A stretch of DNA of 5,702 nucleotides from Gammaproteobacteria bacterium (GTDB lineage: Bacteria > Pseudomonadota > Gammaproteobacteria > Steroidobacterales > Steroidobacteraceae): positions 1 to 5,702 of the forward strand of contig JASHYG010000187.1 of NCBI GenBank assembly GCA_030043215.1. The letters run 5' to 3'. Below the pieces are notes generated by a model that searched no databases, was not told the origin of the DNA, and saw nothing but the letters and a program-made list of their open reading frames with translations. Below are positions 1 through 5,702 of this stretch, piece by piece. A program made the translations under genes and the position numbers. Every line of letters starts with the position of its first letter. Positions within the stretch are counted from its first letter, which is position 1.

Positions 1-932
1 CGAGCGGCTTTTTCCAGGTCGGGGCGGCGGAGAGCGGCGTCATCCAGCGCTTCGGCCGTCTCGTCGAGGTGCGGAGCGAGGGCTGGGGCTGGCGCTGGCC
101 GTGGCCGATCGAGACGATCACCAAGGTGAACGTCATGAGCGTCGCGAGCCGGGACTTCTCGACGAGCATGCTCACCTCGGATGCGGGGCTCGTCCAGTTG
201 CACTTCGCCGTTCAATACCGCCGCACGGATCCCCTGAGGGTGCTCTTCGGCGCGCGCGATCCGGAGGACGCTCTGGGTCAGGCGAGCTTGAGCGCGATGC
301 GGGAGGCGGTCGGCCGGATGAGCTTGCAGGATGTGCTCACCGGTGCGGCGCGCCCCCAGCTCACCCGGCGCGCCAAGTTGCTCATCCAGGGCATGCTCGA
401 CCGCTACGACACGGGAATCGAGGTGACGGCCGTCAATCTCACGGACGTTGAGGTGCCGGATCAGGTCGTGTCCGCGCAGCGGGACGCCAACAAGGCGCTC
501 GCCGACGAGGATCGCGACGTGAAGGAGGCGCAGGCTTACGCGAGCGGGGTCGTACCGTCCGCTCAAGGGGATGCCTCGAAGATCCTCCAGGATGCGCAGG
601 CGTACAAGGCGCGGGTCGTCGCGCTCGCGCAGGGCGAGGCCGCGCTCTTCACTCAAGTGGCGGCGGCTTACAAGCGCGCGCCGGAGGTCACGCGCGAGAG
701 GCTGTATCTGGAGACGATGGAGGACGTCCTCAGCAAGGCGAACAAGATCGTCGTGGAATCGAAGCCCGGCAGCCCTGGCGGCAATCTCCTGTATCTGCCG
801 CTCGACAAGCTCCTGGGCCACGACACCGGTGCTCCGGAAGAGGAGTCCACACAGCCGGGGGGACCTTCCGTCTCGGCGCCGGACGATGCCGACACCGTGA
901 CCGTCGAGGGCCGCAGCCGGGGCGAGCGCTGA
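1..932 (+). CDS. hflK: HflK, SPFH-family regulator subunit of the FtsH protease (5' partial)
   Basis: HflK pairs with HflC in an inner-membrane, mostly periplasmic SPFH assembly that encloses FtsH hexamers and modulates degradation of membrane proteins. The reading frame is open from base 3 and gives 309 residues to the TGA at 930-932. The visible part begins SGFFQVGAAESGVIQRFG, which aligns with the start of the SPFH domain just after the transmembrane helix of E. coli HflK. About 100 N-terminal residues (Gly-rich cytoplasmic segment and membrane anchor) therefore lie upstream of the window. Family signatures include MLTSDAGLVQLHFAVQYR, an Ala/Glu-rich coiled coil (EAQAYASGVVPSAQGDASKI), APEVTRERLYLETME and GGNLLYLPLDKLL. 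The tail after LPLDKLL is acidic and low in complexity, as is common in HflK. An internal GTG at 69 gives an apparent start, but it lies inside the conserved domain and is not the real one. The stop overlaps the hflC start. Identification is firm. Confidence 0.95.
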   Translation, partial: SGFFQVGAAESGVIQRFGRLVEVRSEGWGWRWPWPIETITKVNVMSVASRDFSTSMLTSDAGLVQLHFAVQYRRTDPLRVLFGARDPEDALGQASLSAMREAVGRMSLQDVLTGAARPQLTRRAKLLIQGMLDRYDTGIEVTAVNLTDVEVPDQVVSAQRDANKALADEDRDVKEAQAYASGVVPSAQGDASKILQDAQAYKARVVALAQGEAALFTQVAAAYKRAPEVTRERLYLETMEDVLSKANKIVVESKPGSPGGNLLYLPLDKLLGHDTGAPEEESTQPGGPSVSAPDDADTVTVEGRSRGER

Positions 933-1807
933 TGTCCGCCCGCTCTGTCTCGATCGTCATCGTCGCCGCGGCGCTCGCGCTGCTCGGGACGCTCACGTCG
1001 CTCTTCTCGGTCAACGAGCGCGACTTCGCGATCCGCACCGAGTTCGGCGCCATCGTCGCCACCGGCTACCGGCCCGGCCTGCACTGGAAACTGCCGTGGG
1101 ACCAGGTCGTGAAGCTCGATCGCCGCACCCTCATGCAATCGAATCCCATGCAGGCGTTCATCACCAAGGACAACCGGTCGCTCATCATCGACTCCTACAT
1201 CGAGTGGCGCATCGCGAATCCGACGGTCTACTACGAGACGACGGGCGGCAGCGAGAAGAGTGCGGGCGAGCGCATCTCGGACATCGTCACGGATGGGATG
1301 AAGAGCGACGTGGCGCAGCGCACGCTCGAGCAGGTCGTCACGGCGGATCGCGCGGCGGTGACGGACGAGACGCTCGCGAGTGCGAGCCGCGCCGTATCGG
1401 CGCTCGGGATCCAGCTCGTCGACGTCCGCGTGCAGAGTATCGAGCTGCCGGATGAGGTTGCCGACCGGGTGTACGAGGATATGAAGGAGGATTTCGCGAA
1501 GACGGCCAATCGCCTGCGCGCCGAGGGTGAGAGCGCAGCGACCGCCATCAGGGCCACCGCGGATCGCAACCACACCGAGATCATCTCCAACGCGCAGCGC
1601 GCTGCGCTCGAGATCAAGGGCGCGGCGGACGCCGAGGCCGCCGACACCTACGCGCGGGCCTACTCGGCGGATCCCGAGTTCTACGCCTTCTATCGCAGCC
1701 TCCAGGCGTACGAGCGCGCGCTCGGGAAGAGCAACGGCGTGCTGGTGCTTTCCCCCGACAGCGAGTTCTTCCGGTACCTGAGGAACCCCGCACGCGCGAG
1801 TCACTGA
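932..1807 (+). CDS. hflC: HflC, SPFH-family regulator subunit of the FtsH protease
   Basis: This is the partner of HflK in the HflKC complex around FtsH. The protein has 291 residues. Residues 6-25 form one N-terminal membrane anchor, with the rest predicted to be periplasmic. The SPFH domain starts at SVNERDFAIRTEFG and continues through PGLHWKLPW, FITKDNRSLIIDSYIEWRI and the ALGIQLVDVRVQSIELP strand-turn segment. An Ala/Glu-rich helix follows (RLRAEGESAATAIRATADRN, GAADAEAADTYARAY). The end is the diagnostic DPEFYAFYRSLQAYE and LSPDSEFFRYLRN. It is shorter than E. coli HflC (334 residues) because it lacks a roughly 40-residue insertion before ALGI, as do many non-enteric HflC proteins. The ATG at 932-934 shares its A with the hflK stop (TGATG), and there is no strong ribosome-binding site, so translation is probably coupled to hflK. 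Confidence 0.96.
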   Translation: MSARSVSIVIVAAALALLGTLTSLFSVNERDFAIRTEFGAIVATGYRPGLHWKLPWDQVVKLDRRTLMQSNPMQAFITKDNRSLIIDSYIEWRIANPTVYYETTGGSEKSAGERISDIVTDGMKSDVAQRTLEQVVTADRAAVTDETLASASRAVSALGIQLVDVRVQSIELPDEVADRVYEDMKEDFAKTANRLRAEGESAATAIRATADRNHTEIISNAQRAALEIKGAADAEAADTYARAYSADPEFYAFYRSLQAYERALGKSNGVLVLSPDSEFFRYLRNPARASH

Positions 1808-3355
<1,548 letters not shown>

Positions 3356-3536
3356 GTCTGCTTGCTGCGGTGAGCGGGACAGCTCCGCGGCGCGCGTAGG
3401 AGCGTGTTCTTGATCACATTCCCTTACTTGCCCCGGAGGTCTCGCGCGCTTATCGTGCGCGGCATCTGTCACGATGCGATCGATCACTGCGTCAACCGAA
3501 TCGAGGATGGGACGCTGTCATTTCGGTGATCTCACG

Positions 3537-3563
3537 GGAACACGCGCCGCTCGGGACGGGTCA
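3537..3563 (+). promoter_or_regulatory. Possible ECF-sigma-type promoter
   Basis: GGAAC at 3537-3541 is followed, 17 bases later, by GGTCA at 3559-3563. The GGAAC element resembles the -35 of envelope-stress (RpoE-like) promoters, while the -10 match is poor and the spacing is slightly long. Transcription from here would give a leader of roughly 75 bases before the Spy-like gene. This is a guess from motif resemblance and function of the downstream genes. Confidence 0.2.
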
Positions 3564-3599
3564 TATGGCCGGGCGCGTCCTCCGGCCGGGGACTCGGCG

Positions 3600-3633
3600 G
3601 CAACAGTCGGTAACAGTCAGGCTCAATCTGTTA
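3600..3633 (+). promoter_or_regulatory. Repeated AACAG half-sites: direct repeat plus inverted repeat in the leader
   Basis: AACAGTC occurs at 3602-3608 and again at 3612-3618, exactly ten bases apart. The second copy is also the left arm of a perfect inverted repeat, TAACAG (3611-3616), 11 bases, CTGTTA (3628-3633). The direct repeat can be read as GCAAC-N5-GTAAC, which resembles the CpxR box GTAAA-N5-GTAAA that controls spy and cpxP in E. coli. The right arm of the inverted repeat reaches the ribosome-binding region of the next gene. An RNA hairpin or a protein operator are both possible. The repeats are seen directly; the function is inferred. Confidence 0.4.
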
Positions 3634-3642
3634 GGTACGGAG
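3633..3642 (+). promoter_or_regulatory. Ribosome-binding region of the Spy-like gene
   Basis: AGG at 3633-3635 lies nine bases before the ATG at 3645, and GGAG at 3639-3642 lies only two bases before it. The first has better spacing and the second the better sequence. Together they support initiation at 3645, where the signal peptide begins, rather than at the in-frame ATG at 3474. Confidence 0.45.
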
Positions 3643-3644
3643 TC

Positions 3645-4394
3645 ATGAAGCACAACACGACGCGCCTGGTACTCGCGGCGGCAATCGCCAGCCTCGGTAT
3701 TGGCGCGGTTTCCGCTGCAAGCGCTCAGAACACCGATGGAACCGGCCCCAATGCGGCGGGCCCGCCGCCCTTTGCTGGCCAGGGCCCCGGGGCTCAGTGG
3801 GGTCCCGGGTACGGACCGGACGGACGGGGCGGACCACCGCCTCGAGCCCGCTGGAACGGCCAGGGCGGCCCACCTCCTCGAGGCGGCTGGAATCATCGCG
3901 GCGGCGACCGTCACGGGCACCGTGGGCCAGGCCAGCACCGTGGACAGGGGCGGGCGCTGGTTGGAGTGCTGCTGCGGCAGGTCCGTGAGCTCAATCTCTC
4001 GGACCAGCAGCGTCAGCGTGTGAGGGATCTGCTCACCCAGGCGCGCAAGCAGCGCCAGCAGGGCGCGGCGCCGGCGGTCGATATCACTGCGCTCGGGAAT
4101 CCCGGCAGCCGCGAGTTTGCGAGGGCGGTGCAGCAGGCCAAGGACAGAGCCGCCGATCGTATCCAGAGAGAGAGCCAGCTCGCCACGCAGATCTATGATG
4201 TTCTGACGCCCACGCAGCAGCACGATCTCGCCACGCTGCTCGCCGCCGACAAGGTGAGAATGCAGCACCGGCGGGAGTTGATGCAGCAGAGGCGGCAGAG
4301 GATGGAGCAAATGCGGCAGAGGATGCAGCAGAGAAGGCAGCAGCGGCGCTCCGGCAGCAGCTCGAGCAGCTCGAGCAGCTCCTCCGGGAATTGA
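3645..4394 (+). CDS. Secreted Spy/CpxP-like LTxxQ-motif protein with low-complexity ends
   Basis: The product is a probable periplasmic protein of 249 residues, related to the Spy/CpxP group of stress-induced chaperones and sensors. Residues 1-27 form a signal peptide (KHNTTR, hydrophobic core, SAASA before Gln28). Residues 30-103 are Gly/Pro/Arg/His-rich and disordered, including two copies of a GGPPPRxxWN repeat. The helical domain runs from about 104. It has a degenerate first motif, LSDQQ at 118-122, and a canonical second motif, LTPTQ at 187-191, the spacing expected of the family. Residues 205-235 are a very basic Met/Gln/Arg helix made of three heptads, and residues 238-247 are ten serines. 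E. coli Spy is much shorter, about 160 residues. The in-frame ATG at 3474 is rejected as start because it would bury the signal peptide. The stop is ten bases before the DUF2844 start. Family membership is fairly secure from the motif and signal peptide; a chaperone activity is inferred. Confidence 0.82.
   Translation: MKHNTTRLVLAAAIASLGIGAVSAASAQNTDGTGPNAAGPPPFAGQGPGAQWGPGYGPDGRGGPPPRARWNGQGGPPPRGGWNHRGGDRHGHRGPGQHRGQGRALVGVLLRQVRELNLSDQQRQRVRDLLTQARKQRQQGAAPAVDITALGNPGSREFARAVQQAKDRAADRIQRESQLATQIYDVLTPTQQHDLATLLAADKVRMQHRRELMQQRRQRMEQMRQRMQQRRQQRRSGSSSSSSSSSSGN
3828..3899 (+). repeat. 36-bp tandem repeat, two copies, encoding GGPPPRxxWN
   Basis: Copies at 3828-3863 and 3864-3899 match at 26 of 36 bases and encode residues 62-73 and 74-85 of the Spy-like protein. 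Both give Gly-Gly-Pro-Pro-Pro-Arg, two variable residues, then Trp-Asn. The differences are mostly silent or in the last two codons, so this is an old in-frame duplication within the disordered N-terminal segment. Confidence 0.8.
4281..4343 (+). repeat. Three 21-bp repeats encoding Met-Gln-Arg heptads
   Basis: Units at 4281-4301, 4302-4322 and 4323-4343 encode MQQRRQR, MEQMRQR and MQQRRQQ (residues 213-233 of the Spy-like protein). The second and third differ from the first at 3 and 4 of 21 bases. Each unit starts with Met, giving a heptad-spaced, strongly basic helix. Confidence 0.8.
4356..4385 (+). repeat. 9-bp AGCAGCTCG repeat encoding a C-terminal serine run
   Basis: AGCAGCTCG is present twice exactly (4356-4364, 4365-4373), then once with a final C (4374-4382), followed by TCC. 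It encodes ten consecutive serines just before Gly-Asn-stop. Because the unit is nine bases, gain or loss of copies would keep the frame. Confidence 0.85.
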
Positions 4395-4397
4395 GGT
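4393..4397 (+). promoter_or_regulatory. Ribosome-binding site of the DUF2844 gene
   Basis: GAGGT overlaps the last two bases of the preceding TGA stop and lies seven bases before the GTG at 4405. It supports the GTG start and suggests translational coupling with the Spy-like gene. Confidence 0.7.
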
Positions 4398-4404
4398 CGC
4401 CCCG

Positions 4405-4872
4405 GTGCGCGCGCATTGGTACGCGGCCGTCGCTGGCTTGGCCATGCTGTGGCAGGCGTCGCCGCCTGCCGTGGCGGGGCTCGGCGGGAATTCCGAATCG
4501 GTGCAGGCCGATGGTACGTACTTGAAGGCCGAGGTGAAGGCCGCGACGTTCGGAGCGGGATACTCGGTTCAAGAGCTTCAGCTTTCCTCCGGCACGGTCG
4601 TGAGAGAATACGTCGCGCCGAACGGCACCGTGTTCGGCGTGAGCTGGCACGGTCCGATGATGCCCAACTTGAAGCAGATTTTCGGGACGTACTTTCAGCA
4701 GTACGTCACGGCCTCGAGACTGGCGCGGCACAACGCCGGTACCCGCCGCCACTTCCAGATCGTGCAGCCCGATCTGGTCGTGCAGTCGTTCGGGCGCATG
4801 CGCTCGTACCACGGACGGGCGTATGTCCCGTCCCTGATTCCGGCCAATGTCACGACCGACGACGTCCAGTAG
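4405..4872 (+). CDS. Secreted DUF2844 family protein
   Basis: This is an uncharacterised 155-residue protein with a cleavable signal peptide: residues 1-24, ending PAVA before Gly-Leu-Gly-Gly, a start to the mature protein that is typical of the family. The body carries what I recall as the DUF2844 signatures: YSVQELQLSSGTVVREYV (53-70), PNGTVFGVSWHGPMMPNLKQIFGTYF (72-97), a Gln/Leu-Val-Val segment (DLVVQSFGRMRSYHGRAYVP, 123-142) and the end PANVTTDDVQ. There are no cysteines and no second membrane segment, so a soluble periplasmic protein is likely. The GTG start is supported by GAGGT seven bases upstream and by the signal peptide. It lies between the Spy-like gene (10-base gap) and the DUF3443 gene (49-base gap). 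DUF2844 and DUF3443 genes commonly neighbour each other, which suggests a shared role. The function is unknown and I assign none. Confidence 0.88.
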   Translation: MRAHWYAAVAGLAMLWQASPPAVAGLGGNSESVQADGTYLKAEVKAATFGAGYSVQELQLSSGTVVREYVAPNGTVFGVSWHGPMMPNLKQIFGTYFQQYVTASRLARHNAGTRRHFQIVQPDLVVQSFGRMRSYHGRAYVPSLIPANVTTDDVQ

Positions 4873-4910
4873 CTCTTTGCTCGGATTGCGCTGAATGGTC
4901 CACGTTGTCA

Positions 4911-4915
4911 GGGGG
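4911..4915 (+). promoter_or_regulatory. Ribosome-binding site deciding the DUF3443 start
   Basis: The GGGGG core (with A on each side) lies six bases before the GTG at 4922. The in-frame ATG at 4895 has no such site upstream, so the GTG is preferred. It also gives a compact lipoprotein signal peptide. Confidence 0.6.
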
Positions 4916-4921
4916 ACGCCC

Positions 4922-5702
4922 GTGCGCCACATCGTCTTGACTGCAATCGTGATCGTGACGGGGTGCCTCGCCGGGTGTGGCGGAGGCGGCTCCTCCAACT
5001 CCTCGAGCTCCAGCGGCTCGGGCGGCTCCGGCGGCTCGACCTCCACACAGGTGATCGCTTCCGCGGCGCCGAACGTGGCGTCGATCATCGTCGATTGCGG
5101 GCCGAGCTCGATCTGCGACACCGACAACTCCGCGGTGAATCTCGCCTACGTGACCGTGACCGTATGCAATCCGTCCAGCGGCAACTGCCAGACCTTCGAT
5201 CATATCCAGGTCGACACGCAGTCCTACGGACTGCGGCTGCTGGGAGATGCCACCGACGAGAACGGCAATCCCGTGATGGTCTTCCCCGCGGAGAACCAGA
5301 CGGAGAGCGGGGAGCCCATGGCGGAATGCGCGGTGTTCGCGGACGGCTACAGCTGGGGTCCCCTCGTCACCGCGGATATCACGATCTCCAGCGAAACCAC
5401 GTCGACGGCCGTTCCCGTGCAGGTCATCGCGAGCTCGGATTCCACCAACTATTCCAACTACTCGACGAACATACCGACGGATTGTCAGAATCCGACTGCT
5501 AACAACGACGTGAATTATCAGGAGGACACCGTGGCCACCTTCGGCGCGAACGGCGTCCTCGGAGTGGGTCCGTTCACGCAGGACTGCGGGGGAGGGTGCA
5601 CGGACGGCGGCGGAGACTCTCCGACGTATTACTACATCTGCTCCACGCCGACCAGCTGCTCCGACAGCTACGCCGATCTCGACCAGCAGGTCGTCAATCC
5701 GG
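4922..5702 (+). CDS. DUF3443 family lipoprotein, aspartic-protease-like (3' partial)
   Basis: The frame is open to the window end and gives 260 residues of an uncharacterised envelope protein. Residues 1-18 are a lipoprotein signal with the lipobox L16-A17-G18-C19. A Gly/Ser linker follows (20-42). The DUF3443 domain begins near VASIIVDCGP and runs through YVTVTVCNPSSGNCQTFDHI, VDTQSYGLRLL (97-107), ECAVFADGYSWGPLVTADITI (135-155) and FGANGVLGVGPFTQDCG (207-223). The VDT-S-GLR strand-loop and the later hydrophobic-hydrophobic-Gly pattern (VLGVG) resemble the active-site and following motifs of pepsin/retropepsin-type aspartic proteases. Here the position normally held by Gly in Asp-Thr-Gly is Gln100, so activity is doubtful. 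Mature-part cysteines at 59, 65, 82, 89, 136, 188, 222, 226, 240 and 246 suggest disulfides. Position 2 after the lipidated Cys is Gly, with no Asp retention signal, so outer-membrane sorting is likely. Family assignment is from remembered motifs; a protease-like fold is inference. Confidence 0.85.
   Translation, partial: MRHIVLTAIVIVTGCLAGCGGGGSSNSSSSSGSGGSGGSTSTQVIASAAPNVASIIVDCGPSSICDTDNSAVNLAYVTVTVCNPSSGNCQTFDHIQVDTQSYGLRLLGDATDENGNPVMVFPAENQTESGEPMAECAVFADGYSWGPLVTADITISSETTSTAVPVQVIASSDSTNYSNYSTNIPTDCQNPTANNDVNYQEDTVATFGANGVLGVGPFTQDCGGGCTDGGGDSPTYYYICSTPTSCSDSYADLDQQVVNP

Larger units (their letters stand above)
3356..3644 (+). other. Intergenic region between purA and the envelope module
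   Basis: This 289-base stretch separates the housekeeping operon from the envelope genes. I see no RNA gene and no strong intrinsic terminator. A weak hairpin at 3367-3388 has no T-tract. Two weak promoter candidates are present. One is sigma70-like: TTGCCC at 3428-3433, then 17 bases, then TATCGT at 3451-3456. The other is ECF-like, at 3537-3563. The last 45 bases hold repeated AACAG half-sites. The reading frame of the downstream gene stays open back into this region, but nothing there resembles a protein domain. Confidence 0.6.

Noticed and set aside
932..1807. HflC being about 40 residues shorter than the E. coli protein, considered as a deletion.
   Set aside because: The missing segment is a variable insertion absent from many non-enteric HflC proteins; the domain and both ends are intact.
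3367..3388. Hairpin after purA: GCG, a two-base bulge and GAGC pairing with GCTC and CGC around a six-base loop, considered as a terminator.
   Set aside because: The stem is short and bulged and no T-tract follows, so it is not a convincing intrinsic terminator.
3410..3529. A 39-codon frame from TTG at 3410 with AGGAG seven bases upstream.
   Set aside because: Only a ribosome-binding-like match supports it. The peptide resembles nothing I know, and a short frame of this size is easily found by chance. Conservation across relatives would be needed to revive it.
3474..3644. In-frame ATG at 3474 that would extend the Spy-like protein by 57 residues.
   Set aside because: The extension has no domain character and would place the signal peptide internally. 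The ATG at 3645 begins a standard signal peptide and has nearby ribosome-binding sequence.
4895..4921. ATG at 4895 as the DUF3443 start.
   Set aside because: It has no ribosome-binding site and would add nine residues, including an Arg, before the lipoprotein signal. GTG at 4922 has AGGGGGA upstream and gives a compact signal with a lipobox.
4416..4940. A 174-residue + strand frame overlapping the DUF2844 gene.
   Set aside because: It is Arg-rich, frame-shifted coding sequence with no domain. The overlapping DUF2844 frame has a signal peptide, a ribosome-binding site and family motifs.

Overview
The window is GC-rich with strong G/C preference at third codon positions, and every supported gene lies on the + strand. 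Its first 3.4 kb is a conserved proteobacterial housekeeping block: hflK (5' end outside the window), hflC, a small DUF2065 (YjeT-type) membrane protein and purA. This order without hisZ before purA matches gammaproteobacteria better than the usual betaproteobacterial layout. A high-GC gammaproteobacterium (Xanthomonadales, Nevskiales or Steroidobacter-like) is therefore my best guess. That assignment is inference from gene order and composition; no marker gene fixes the taxon.

Region by region: positions 1-1807 encode the two SPFH/prohibitin-type subunits HflK and HflC, whose genes overlap by one base. Together they form the inner-membrane assembly that surrounds and modulates the FtsH protease. 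Positions 1848-2042 encode a 64-residue two-helix membrane protein, best started at a TTG with a good ribosome-binding site. Positions 2063-3355 encode adenylosuccinate synthetase, the first committed step from IMP to AMP. A 289-base gap (3356-3644) follows. It holds a possible promoter and short repeated half-sites just before the next gene, but no convincing terminator.

The second part (3645-5702) is an envelope module, probably one transcription unit. It contains a secreted Spy/CpxP-like LTxxQ protein with low-complexity ends, a secreted DUF2844 protein whose ribosome-binding site overlaps the preceding stop codon, and a DUF3443 lipoprotein cut off by the window end. All three carry export signals, so they should act in the periplasm or at the outer membrane. 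DUF2844 and DUF3443 are uncharacterised families that recur side by side in proteobacteria. The most interesting detail is that DUF3443 looks like an aspartic-protease-type fold, and this copy has DTQS where DTGS would be expected.

No RNA genes, CRISPR arrays, insertion sequences or attachment sites were seen. The long minus-strand open frames are shadows of GC-rich coding sequence.
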